Of a stretch of DNA of 64,000 nt, positions 1 through 6,352 are shown piece after piece. The stretch lies in the IMG/VR virus record IMGVR_UViG_3300037258_000590, positions 124,001 through 188,000 of that record. The stretch is one strand, 5' to 3'. This stretch comes from a virus. The position numbers were made by a program, and so were the translations under genes. The notes under the pieces are model-generated. The model did no database searches and had not been told where the DNA came from. It was given only the letters and a program-made list of their open reading frames with translations. Numbering within the stretch: position 1 is the stretch's first letter; every line of letters begins with the position of its first letter.

Positions 1-437
1 AGCACGGTAATCAGCCGCGGGCTGACCTCGGTGATTGAATGGGCCTGCGTGTGCCGGAGCCGGTGCACGCCGAACCGCTGGTGCCGGACGTGCCGCTTGA
101 CGGTCAGGTCAGCCGGGTCGTCATAGACGTCTTCCGCGTACCAGCCGAATTTCCAGCTCCAGAATGTCCGGGAATGGTCGTGCGGGTACTTCCGCTGGTC
201 GTCAGCCCTCCCGATCCGGGTGACATCGACTGAAGCCAGCGGAGTCCGGAAGACGATAAAGCGGGTCAGGAACCGCTCACCGTTGATATCAGAGGTATAC
301 GGCCAGTACAGCCGCAGACTGCCTTCGGCATCGATGCCTGCACCAAGGAGGGCCCAGCCGGGCATGCCACCGTGCTTGCGTACGGTCTTCGCAGTGACGC
401 TGGTATTCGCGGCCCTGCTGGATTCGGTTATCTTCAC
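1..437 (-). CDS. Cupin-like protein, 3' end outside window
   Basis: A GTG start at 437 follows GGAAAGGACT. 145 codons are visible and the frame is still open at base 1. The core reads FLTRFIVFRTP, then a histidine cluster PHDHSRTFWSWKFGWYAED, then RFGVHRLRHTQAHSITEVSPRL. This layout (HDH cluster, later AxxxHxIxEL-like segment) resembles from memory a family of cupin-like actinobacterial and phage proteins; metal binding by these histidines is inferred. It is the last visible gene of the leftward operon, 42 bp after the previous stop. The segment GAGIDAEGS looks like a LAGLIDADG box, but nothing else supports an endonuclease. Confidence 0.6.
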   Translation of the reverse strand, partial: MKITESSRAANTSVTAKTVRKHGGMPGWALLGAGIDAEGSLRLYWPYTSDINGERFLTRFIVFRTPLASVDVTRIGRADDQRKYPHDHSRTFWSWKFGWYAEDVYDDPADLTVKRHVRHQRFGVHRLRHTQAHSITEVSPRLITV

Positions 438-479
438 GGAGTCCTTTCCTGATCGTCTCGTGTGATACTCAGCGATTGC

Positions 480-749
480 CTACTCACGCCAGGCGGCGGT
501 CTCATCCTGGTAGGCCAGGAACGCTTCGGCGGCGGCTTCCTTCGCAGCACCAGCGTTCACGGCCATGTCGGTGATGTGCGTGCCCGCCTGCTCCAAGCCC
601 TGGCCGCCAGCCCACTCAGCCAGCTCGTCCAGCTTGCGGGCCAGGGTCTCGCAGAACCCCGGCAGGCCTTCGATAGTGGCATGCAGCTCCGCGGGGTCCT
701 CCGGGATGAACCCGGCGGCGACAGTCTCGGTCAGGTCATCGATCTTCAC
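480..749 (-). CDS. Small helical protein with one WxG-like module
   Basis: 89 aa, GTG start overlapping the upstream stop as GTGA, which suggests translational coupling. The sequence is one all-helical module: a GFIPED start, LARKLDELAEWAGGQGLEQ in the middle, and a C-terminal helix ending in W-R-E. The same module occurs twice in the next gene upstream. Length and central W-A-G fit the general layout of WXG100 proteins (two helices joined by a WxG turn), but no typical C-terminal secretion signal is seen. Function unknown. Confidence 0.7.
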   Translation of the reverse strand: MKIDDLTETVAAGFIPEDPAELHATIEGLPGFCETLARKLDELAEWAGGQGLEQAGTHITDMAVNAGAAKEAAAEAFLAYQDETAAWRE

Positions 750-1354
750 CGCAAGTGACTCCTTGCATCCAGCCAGAATGCGTTGGCGCTGTGATACGTT
801 CCGCGGGCCTCATCAGCGGCCTGGCCCATTGCGGTCATCATCCCGGCTAGGGCGCCGAGCTGGTCACCGGTAACCGGCCTGTCCAGCTCCTGTTCAGCCC
901 ACACAGCCATGCGGCGTAGTTCTTCAGCTAGCAGCCCGGCCAGCTGGGAGATGGAGCCGAGCGTATCGGCCAGGGCGAAGCCAGCCGGGAAAGTGCCGTC
1001 CGGGATGAAGCCTTCAGCGACGTCCTCGGCCAGCGTTTCCGCGGGCGCGTACGAGCAGTCTTCACCTTCGAGCCAGTGCGTATTATCCGCCCGGAACCTG
1101 GCGCTGCAGGTTTCAGCAGCCGTGGCGGCTTGCTGCGGATACGGGATAAGGGCCTGAATCAGGTCACCGGGCCTGCCGCCGACGCCCCGCAACGCGGCAG
1201 CCCATTCGGCCAGCTCCGGCAGTCCGGCTGCCATGGCGCGGAACACATCCGGCAGCACGGCCAGCGCGCCGGCCAGTTCACGCGCGGTACCTGGCTGCAG
1301 GCCCGCTGACGCGCTGTCGATCATTGCTTCGATGTTGTCGCTAGGGGCTAGCAC
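746..1354 (-). CDS. Tandem two-module helical protein
   Basis: 202 aa, GTG start overlapping the upstream stop by a few bases. It contains two copies of an ~90-residue helical module: first LPDVFRAMAAGLPELAEWAA and onward to FRADNTHWLEG, then GFIPDGTFPAGFALADTLGS and onward to FWLDARSHLR. Each has a central LAxWA and ends in FxxxxxxW. The downstream 89-aa gene is a third copy, so the locus arose by duplication and fusion. No enzyme motif is present. An assembly or effector-like role of WXG type is conceivable but unproven. Confidence 0.75.
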   Translation of the reverse strand: MLAPSDNIEAMIDSASAGLQPGTARELAGALAVLPDVFRAMAAGLPELAEWAAALRGVGGRPGDLIQALIPYPQQAATAAETCSARFRADNTHWLEGEDCSYAPAETLAEDVAEGFIPDGTFPAGFALADTLGSISQLAGLLAEELRRMAVWAEQELDRPVTGDQLGALAGMMTAMGQAADEARGTYHSANAFWLDARSHLR

Positions 1355-1551
1355 CGGGCGCCTCCGGTTTCAGGTGCGATCTCCGCGATGTCCCAGTCGT
1401 CTCCCCGGATGTAGCGTACGGAGTACCCGCTGGAATAGCGGTGGACCTCGGCGAAGTGCAGGCAGACGACTACCTCGTCATTAGCCATGATCTCCGGGCA
1501 CCAGCCACACTGCACGAGTCCTCCGAGGATGTGCGGCTGTGACAGCACCAT
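1348..1551 (-). CDS. Small protein with a CxxC motif
   Basis: 67 aa, ATG at 1551, four bases after the HNH gene. It contains CGWCPE near residue 15 and an EVHRYSSGYSVRYIRGDDWD segment typical of small beta-rich proteins. The spacing makes it part of the operon. The single CxxC pair is too little to call a zinc ribbon. Function unknown. Confidence 0.65.
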   Translation of the reverse strand: MVLSQPHILGGLVQCGWCPEIMANDEVVVCLHFAEVHRYSSGYSVRYIRGDDWDIAEIAPETGGARC

Positions 1552-1554
1552 CGG

Positions 1555-2205
1555 TCAGGCTCCCAGCGCCCAGGCGGCGCGCAGCAGGCGGAGCGGGTTC
1601 CACTGGCTGCGCCGCTCAGCAGCCAGGATTACCTCAGCTTGCTTCTCATTCGCCCAGCCGTCCCACGGGACGTAGACGGCGCGACCTGACCGGCGGTACC
1701 GCCAGTAGTTGCTCTTGGTCAGGTTACATGGCTTGCATAGCGCCCGGCAGTTGAACAAGGTAGTAAGCCCGCCGAGTGACCACGGCATCGTGTGATCAAC
1801 TTCCAGGTGGTCGGCGTGTACCATCAGCCGGGCCCGGCAGCTGACGCACCGGTTCCGGTCGGCAGCGAGGACGACACGGCGCAAGCCGGCGCTGATCCGC
1901 GCGGATCGCTGTTCTTCTCGCGGGCGCCGCTTACGGTACCGCTTGCGCCAGTCTCGGGGGACGCACCCGGCTCGCAGCAGTGCAGGCAGGAAGTACAAGC
2001 CTGCCAGCAGGAGCGCAGGGATCACGAACAGCCCGGCGGCGGCCATGGCGCCCAGCCCGGCCCAGCGGAACGGCTCGTGCAGGTCGTGCCAGCCCCACAG
2101 CGGCAGAGCGAGTGCCGGGCCGAACGTGACGACGTGGCTGACGTGATAACTGCGGTACCGGCGGTACTGGCGTGAGGCTGTGCTCCGGCGGCGGACGGCG
2201 GTCAT
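1555..2205 (-). CDS. Membrane-anchored HNH endonuclease
   Basis: 216 aa from an ATG at 2205 that overlaps the previous stop as ATGA; a more upstream in-frame ATG at 2253 is less likely. The N-terminal half is basic, then hydrophobic at about residues 24-38 and 47-78 (two to three membrane passes), followed by an arginine-rich linker. The C-terminal half is an HNH fold: C120-x2-C123, the core LEVDHTMPWSLGG with D137-H138, N152, and C157-x2-C160-N. HNH proteins cut DNA with one metal ion; the paired cysteines normally hold a structural zinc. Tethering such a nuclease to the membrane inside a conjugation operon suggests action on DNA at the transfer site or on incoming DNA (inference). Confidence 0.8.
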   Translation of the reverse strand: MTAVRRRSTASRQYRRYRSYHVSHVVTFGPALALPLWGWHDLHEPFRWAGLGAMAAAGLFVIPALLLAGLYFLPALLRAGCVPRDWRKRYRKRRPREEQRSARISAGLRRVVLAADRNRCVSCRARLMVHADHLEVDHTMPWSLGGLTTLFNCRALCKPCNLTKSNYWRYRRSGRAVYVPWDGWANEKQAEVILAAERRSQWNPLRLLRAAWALGA

Positions 2206-2504
2206 GCAGGCTCCTGACCGCGCCGGGTGGCGCTGCGGGCGATCGACCGGCACTGGTCTAGCAGGTTCCGGCCGAATTCGTTCATCTTCACGTACCGGAG
2301 CAGTTCGCGCAGCAGGTGGTCGTCCGGGTCAGGGAACACAGACCCTTCGCCTAGCGCAGCTTCCTGCACGGCGTACCGGATACAAGTCAGGGCGTGCGGG
2401 TTCAGGCGGCGCCACCAGGGGACCTGAGCGAGCTGCGCGTCGAACAGGTTCCCGGCTTCGATCCACCGCGGGTCGGTAATCCGCTGCGCGTAGGCCATGG
2501 CCAT
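2202..2504 (-). CDS. Hypothetical small protein
   Basis: 100 aa from ATG 2504 (a second ATG lies six bases later). The product begins MAMAYAQRITDPRWIEAGNL, includes VPWWRRLNPHALTCIRYAV, and ends basic. It overlaps the 3' end of the DUF4326 gene by about 100 bp in another frame, which is long for this operon and may mean that the DUF4326 tail is frame-shifted. It is coupled to the HNH gene by ATGA. No known domain recognised. Confidence 0.6.
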   Translation of the reverse strand: MAMAYAQRITDPRWIEAGNLFDAQLAQVPWWRRLNPHALTCIRYAVQEAALGEGSVFPDPDDHLLRELLRYVKMNEFGRNLLDQCRSIARSATRRGQEPA

Positions 2505-3046
2505 AACCTGGTAACCGCCTGAACGGTGTCTTCCGGGCTGCCGTAGTCGCCGTGCTCGGCGGCGTGCTGCGCTATCGTGTCCGCGGCGATGCACCAGGCC
2601 CATTCCGGCAGTGCGGTAACCGCCCGCAGGATTTCAGGCGCCCAGCCCGGCGCGACGTCAGCGTGGCCGGCCACCGCGATGGCGTGCCCGGTGAGGGCAG
2701 CCAGGAATCCGGCGTCGCCGCCCCCGCACAGCAGGCCGGCCCGCAGCGCATACCACCAGGCGGTGCAAGCAGTACCCGGGAGCAGGAACCTGGTGGCGTC
2801 GGCCAGCCGGGCCAGGACGTCACCGTGGCAGGGCAGCGGCGCGCAATGGCAGCCGAGGCGCAAGCCGCGCAGGGCCGGCAGCATGGCCATCAGGTCCTGG
2901 CGGTGCACGATGTAACGCCAGTACCGGGCGGTCACCTGTTCCCGGTTTCCGTGCTGCCCGATGACAAACGAGTTACCGAGCGGAGTAGTCCGGTCAATCA
3001 GGACGTCATACGGCTCGCGACAGCAGTTGACGACCCGGGTGGTCAT
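2402..3046 (-). CDS. DUF4326-domain protein
   Basis: 214 aa. The N-terminal ~85 residues match the DUF4326 pattern: VVNCCREPYDVLIDRTTPLG with GNSF, then YWRYI, and the signature LGCHCAPLPCHGDVL with its cysteines and histidine. The remaining ~130 residues are alanine- and tryptophan-rich and not recognised. The last ~35 residues (arginine/serine-rich, overlapping the next gene) look less like real coding sequence. ATG 3046 is coupled by ATGA to a 19-codon micro-ORF. DUF4326 is frequent in phages and mobile elements; its biochemical role is not established to my knowledge. Confidence 0.85.
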   Translation of the reverse strand: MTTRVVNCCREPYDVLIDRTTPLGNSFVIGQHGNREQVTARYWRYIVHRQDLMAMLPALRGLRLGCHCAPLPCHGDVLARLADATRFLLPGTACTAWWYALRAGLLCGGGDAGFLAALTGHAIAVAGHADVAPGWAPEILRAVTALPEWAWCIAADTIAQHAAEHGDYGSPEDTVQAVTRLWPWPTRSGLPTRGGSKPGTCSTRSSLRSPGGAA

Positions 3047-3102
3047 GATCCCGGCTCCGCGGCGTCGAGCAGGGCGACCAGGAACTTGTCCCGCAGCCTC
3101 AT
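3043..3102 (-). CDS. 19-aa coupled micro-ORF
   Basis: Encodes MRLRDKFLVALLDAAEPGS. Its ATG overlaps the previous stop as ATGA and its TGA overlaps the DUF4326 start as ATGA, so ribosomes would pass through it from one gene to the next. It may be a real small peptide or only a coupling device. Supported by the two exact overlaps, not by homology. Confidence 0.5.
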   Translation of the reverse strand: MRLRDKFLVALLDAAEPGS

Positions 3103-3437
3103 GACGCGTGGTCTCCGTTCCCGGTGAGCGCCGCGTAATACTGACCGGCGGCAGCTACGAAACCGGCCGGGCCGGGCCAGGCGAACGCGCTGCCAGCCCA
3201 CGCCGCCCGGCTGGCGGCATCAGTCAGGTTCGCCAGGTGCCGCCCGGCCGCGCGACGGCGATTATGGCGATCTTCGCTGTTATCCGGGCCGCCCAGCAGC
3301 CAGTCCAGGACGGGCCCGGTACTGGCGAGAACAGCTGCCGGGTCGGCTTGGCATGCTGCCGCGGTCAGCGCGGACCCGATCTTGAGGGCCAGGTACCGGC
3401 TGTCGCACCGGTCCTGCTCCGCTATCTCCTGCCTCAT
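3099..3437 (-). CDS. Hypothetical alanine-rich protein
   Basis: 112 aa; ATG 3437 has a GGAAGGAA ribosome-binding site at normal spacing. Mostly helical, with DRCDSRYLALKIGSALTAAA and PGFVAAAGQYYAAL segments. The gene lies directly after the NUDIX gene (15-bp gap) and is coupled to the micro-ORF. No family recognised. Confidence 0.7.
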   Translation of the reverse strand: MRQEIAEQDRCDSRYLALKIGSALTAAACQADPAAVLASTGPVLDWLLGGPDNSEDRHNRRRAAGRHLANLTDAASRAAWAGSAFAWPGPAGFVAAAGQYYAALTGNGDHAS

Positions 3438-3452
3438 CTGCCATTCCTTCCG

Positions 3453-4034
3453 TCAGGGCCTGGTGATCCCCCGGGCCTGCGCGCAGCACAAGGCGGCCAG
3501 CGTGAAGCCGTCCGTTATGTCTCCGGAGGCCACGTGCATCATCAGCTCGGGGACCGGCACCCAGGTGATCGCGCTGACCTCGCCAGCGTCGGCGGTGGCG
3601 AGCTGCTTCTCGTCGTACCCGGCGGCGAACATGTGCACGACGCTGGACAGCAGCCCGGAATCCGGGGTCATCTGGCCGAGCGGCGTGAGCCACTGCGGCG
3701 CGGCGCCGAGTTCTTCCAGCAGTTCTTCCCGGGCCGTGGCCTCCGGGTCAGGCCCGTGAGCGATCCCGCGCGGCAGCCCCCATTCCCACCTCCCGGCCGG
3801 GTAGCGGTAAACCCGGACCAGGCCGGCGTCTCCTCCCGACAGCGGCAGGACCACGACTCCAGGCAGGCCCCCCGGCCGGTCGACGCGCACGTACACCCCC
3901 GGGCGGCCTGCATCGCGGAAGTACACGTCATCGGCGAACACCATGATGAACGCGTTCTCGTACACCAGGCGCTCGCGCAGGCAGATAACCGGGCTTGCCG
4001 GGTCGAGCCGCTGATTACCGGGAAAACCGCTCAT
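3453..4034 (-). CDS. NUDIX hydrolase
   Basis: 193 aa. A NUDIX box is visible at about residues 107-128: GIAHGPDPEATAREELLEEL followed by GA, i.e. the G-x5-E-x7-REUxEExGU pattern with the usual EExG metal-binding core. Upstream VRVYRYPAGRWEWGLPRG resembles ADP-sugar or ADP-ribose pyrophosphatase-type members (proline/arginine before the box). Such enzymes hydrolyse nucleoside diphosphates linked to another moiety; the substrate here is unknown. ATG 4034 is coupled by ATGA to the upstream gene. Confidence 0.9.
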   Translation of the reverse strand: MSGFPGNQRLDPASPVICLRERLVYENAFIMVFADDVYFRDAGRPGVYVRVDRPGGLPGVVVLPLSGGDAGLVRVYRYPAGRWEWGLPRGIAHGPDPEATAREELLEELGAAPQWLTPLGQMTPDSGLLSSVVHMFAAGYDEKQLATADAGEVSAITWVPVPELMMHVASGDITDGFTLAALCCAQARGITRP

Positions 4035-4354
4035 CCGTAATTCCTTCCGCTTCTGCCGGACCGGACGGCCTGGTACTGCGCCGGCGCCAGGATGCGCGAG
4101 GCGAACCGCGGGTGAGCCTTACTGCCCTTGCAGCACCAGCAGTTGCCGAACGGGCGCTGGCTTTCGCTGCGGCCGAGCCGGGAGTAATTAGCCCCGGTAC
4201 CCCTGCAGGTCCGGCACGGCACGTACGGGCGCCGCCAGATGTCAAACCGGTAGTACACGCCGGCGACAGCAGCGCCGATCGCGACAGCGAACCAGCCGAG
4301 CCCGTGCGCCAGCCCGAAGGCCGTTACCCCCGCGAAAACGGCGAGCAGGATCAT
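4031..4354 (-). CDS. Membrane protein with DnaJ-type zinc ribbon
   Basis: 107 aa from ATG 4354 (GGGGTGAG upstream). N-terminal hydrophobic stretch MILLAVFAGVTAFGLAHGLG continuing to AAVAGVYYRF, then CRTCRGTG and CWCCKGSK about 20 residues apart. The paired CxxCxGxG-like repeats resemble the zinc-binding repeat of DnaJ. It probably sits in the membrane with the zinc module in the cytoplasm. Role unknown. Confidence 0.75.
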   Translation of the reverse strand: MILLAVFAGVTAFGLAHGLGWFAVAIGAAVAGVYYRFDIWRRPYVPCRTCRGTGANYSRLGRSESQRPFGNCWCCKGSKAHPRFASRILAPAQYQAVRSGRSGRNYG

Positions 4355-4361
4355 GGCGTGC

Positions 4362-4487
4362 TCACCCCGCCGAGCCGAAGAACGCGTGCCAGACGCGGTG
4401 GACATCTGCCGAGGCCGTATCCGGGTGGTTGATGGTCCAGATGACGATCCAGGTAAAAACAATCCAGCCGGTTATCTTCCAGAGCAT
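4362..4487 (-). CDS. 41-aa single-pass membrane protein
   Basis: MLWKITGWIVFTWIVIWTIN forms a membrane helix at the N-terminus, followed by a short polar tail ending FFGSAG. ATG 4487 overlaps the preceding stop as TAATG. The coupling and strong helix support a real gene. Confidence 0.7.
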   Translation of the reverse strand: MLWKITGWIVFTWIVIWTINHPDTASADVHRVWHAFFGSAG

Positions 4488-4885
4488 TACTCGTCCCTCT
4501 TCACCTGGTCCGGATTGATACTGCGATGGACCCGGCCGGTCATGGCCCGGGAAAGCAGCACGACGACTCCGGCGGCCCCGGCCAGGATAACCAGGCTGCC
4601 GGTGACCAGGGGCGCCAGTTCCCAGGCCAGGGCAGCGAGCACTGCGGCGCCGGCCAGCATGAGCTGCACCAGCAGCCGCCTCGGATGGTTCATCTTGTGC
4701 CACCGGCTGTCGTGGTCAGCTTCCGGGACCACGGTCGCCGGGCGGATCACGTGCAGCAGGATCAGGTGGCCACGGTGATCCTTGATGACGTGATACAGCC
4801 ACGCACCGGCCAGCACGACAGCGACGGCGGTGACCACCGGAGTGCTGACGCCGGTAGCCGTACCGCGCAGGGCAGCCGCATTCAT
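4487..4885 (-). CDS. Integral membrane protein
   Basis: 132 aa from ATG 4885. Three hydrophobic segments: PVVTAVAVVLAGAWLYHVI, LLVQLMLAGAAVLAALAWEL and VTGSLVILAGAAGVVVLLSR, with a charged loop between the first two. It overlaps the 29-codon ORF upstream (ATGA) and the 41-aa membrane gene downstream. Likely part of the conjugation or membrane block of the operon; no family recognised. Confidence 0.75.
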   Translation of the reverse strand: MNAAALRGTATGVSTPVVTAVAVVLAGAWLYHVIKDHRGHLILLHVIRPATVVPEADHDSRWHKMNHPRRLLVQLMLAGAAVLAALAWELAPLVTGSLVILAGAAGVVVLLSRAMTGRVHRSINPDQVKRDE

Positions 4886-4971
4886 GCCCAGGCTTCCTCG
4901 CCGGCCGCGGTCCGCTGCAGGGTGGTCATGCCAGCCCGGGAACCGGAGTACCCGATCGTGATCCAGGTCAT
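4882..4971 (-). CDS. 29-aa coupled small ORF
   Basis: Encodes MTWITIGYSGSRAGMTTLQR followed by TAAGEEAWA. Both ends are ATGA overlaps with the neighbouring genes, the pattern used throughout this operon. No homology known. Confidence 0.5.
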   Translation of the reverse strand: MTWITIGYSGSRAGMTTLQRTAAGEEAWA

Positions 4972-5231
4972 GCGCCCGGCCCCGCATCGTCAGACCGGTC
5001 ATCATAAACGGGATCTTCGGGAGAATCCCGGTCCTCAGCCCAGAGCCAGGACGCGTAAGCCCGCATAGCAGCTTCATCGCTGTCATGCCCGGCCAGCTTC
5101 CGGACGGGGCCAGGCGAGCTGGCCGCAAGATCAAGAGCAAACCCGGCTCCGAACCTGCAACGCAGCTCGGCCTGCCCAGGCGTCTCGCTGGCCTTCTGCC
5201 CCTCAGCCCACTCGCTGAATTTCGTGCCCAT
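4968..5231 (-). CDS. Hypothetical acidic protein
   Basis: 87 aa. Begins MGTKFSEWAEGQKASETPGQ and ends with acidic EDPVYDDRSDDAGPGA. It overlaps the 3' end of the upstream membrane protein by 29 bp. No motif recognised. Confidence 0.65.
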   Translation of the reverse strand: MGTKFSEWAEGQKASETPGQAELRCRFGAGFALDLAASSPGPVRKLAGHDSDEAAMRAYASWLWAEDRDSPEDPVYDDRSDDAGPGA

Positions 5232-5706
5232 GATCCTCTCCCTTCAAGCGCTGCTCAGCCGCATCAGCCAAGATGCCTGCCGGGATCTCCGGCGCCTGAT
5301 CATTCTCGCTGGCCATCTCAGGGGCAGGCTCAGCAGGAATCCTCGCCGGCGGTGACGCCAGCACCTCTTCGCACGCCCAGGCTGGCAGGTAATCGCCTCG
5401 CGCGGCCAGGATGACCGGGCTCTCGTACTCAGGTTCAGCCGGAGGTGCGGGTAGCGGCGTGCGGGCGACGATGCGCAGGGCCAGCCAGGCCAGCAGCCCC
5501 GCGGCGGCGCAGGCAACAGCAGCGATGGCGGCGCGCGCAGCCTGGGCTAGCCCCGCGGAGTGCGCGTGCGCCTCGTAACGCGTGCCGCCGGCGAGGATGA
5601 CGGCGATAACCAGCCCGGTCGCGATCCCGGTCCCGGTCATGCTGCACTGCGCGGTCCGGGCCTGGCGGCGGCACCAGGCGCTGTAGCGACCCCGCAGAGT
5701 CCGCAT
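5203..5706 (-). CDS. Membrane protein with proline-rich tail
   Basis: 167 aa. Two hydrophobic stretches (about residues 24-41 and 55-82, ending in GLLAWLALRIVA) are followed by a proline/glutamate-rich cytoplasmic-looking tail. The start overlaps the preceding stop as TAATG. The position directly behind the translocase and its winged-helix partner suggests a role in the transfer apparatus (inference). Confidence 0.7.
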   Translation of the reverse strand: MRTLRGRYSAWCRRQARTAQCSMTGTGIATGLVIAVILAGGTRYEAHAHSAGLAQAARAAIAAVACAAAGLLAWLALRIVARTPLPAPPAEPEYESPVILAARGDYLPAWACEEVLASPPARIPAEPAPEMASENDQAPEIPAGILADAAEQRLKGEDHGHEIQRVG

Positions 5707-6350
5707 TACGGCCGCCCCTCGATCAGCCCGGCCCAGATCCGGAACAGGCTGCTGTTCAAGCCCGGCCGGTACAGCGGGTCGCCACCGCAGATCTTGCCGC
5801 TGTGGTAGAGGACTTCCAGGAACGTGCGCGACGGCAGGCGGATGGCCCAGCTTCCAGGGTGCCGGAGGCCTGTGCCTGCATGGCCGGTGATGTCGAAGCT
5901 GCCGGCAGCCAGCTGGCGGATCACTTCCAGGGTGGCCTGGTCGGTGACCGCGTGCACGGCGCTGACGTCCTGGTTCTCATCCAGGTCAATCCGGGTGACC
6001 CGGAAGATGCCTGCTGCCACCGCAGTCTCCTGATCGCCGGTCTTATGTACGTCCTTTGCTGTAGTATAGCCGGTGCCCCCGAATCCGGGGATGCTGAACT
6101 CCTGCCCTTCGGGAAACTGCCAGATCCACCGGTCCTTGCCCTCCCGCCGCCTTGCGCGCAAGACGTATCCGTGCTGCTCCGCCCGGTTCAGCCAGGCGTG
6201 CACGGCCTGCCGGCCTGCAGTCAGGCCCTCGTTGTACAGCGCAGCCAGCAGCCAGGGCGCGGTACAGCCCGCAGAGCGGTGCTCGATCAGGAGCTGGTAC
6301 AGCCGCCTGCATGCCGGATGCAGCACCGGGATCTCCTCGTGGTCAGGCAT
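5706..6350 (-). CDS. Stand-alone winged-helix protein, paralogous to the translocase C-terminus
   Basis: 214 aa from ATG 6350, two bases after the translocase stop. Residues ~10-85 (RRLYQLLIEHRSAGCTAPWL, then RQAVHAWLNRAEQHGYV, RWIWQFPEGQEFSIPGF) are clearly related to the last ~80 residues of the translocase (RMYTLLIEAGGRGYTAGMLW ... RWIWQLPEGQEFDIPGF). In TraB/FtsK proteins this winged helix recognises the transfer or orientation sequence. The C-terminal ~120 residues (FRVTRIDLDENQDVSAVHAV onwards) are unrelated and unrecognised. It may bind the same DNA repeats as the translocase, as a loader or competitor. Confidence 0.8.
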   Translation of the reverse strand: MPDHEEIPVLHPACRRLYQLLIEHRSAGCTAPWLLAALYNEGLTAGRQAVHAWLNRAEQHGYVLRARRREGKDRWIWQFPEGQEFSIPGFGGTGYTTAKDVHKTGDQETAVAAGIFRVTRIDLDENQDVSAVHAVTDQATLEVIRQLAAGSFDITGHAGTGLRHPGSWAIRLPSRTFLEVLYHSGKICGGDPLYRPGLNSSLFRIWAGLIEGRP

Positions 6351-6352
6351 CG

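Noticed and set aside
1-437. LAGLIDADG endonuclease (GAGIDAEGS)
   Set aside because: Only one short motif matches; the HDH cluster and the rest fit a cupin-like family better.
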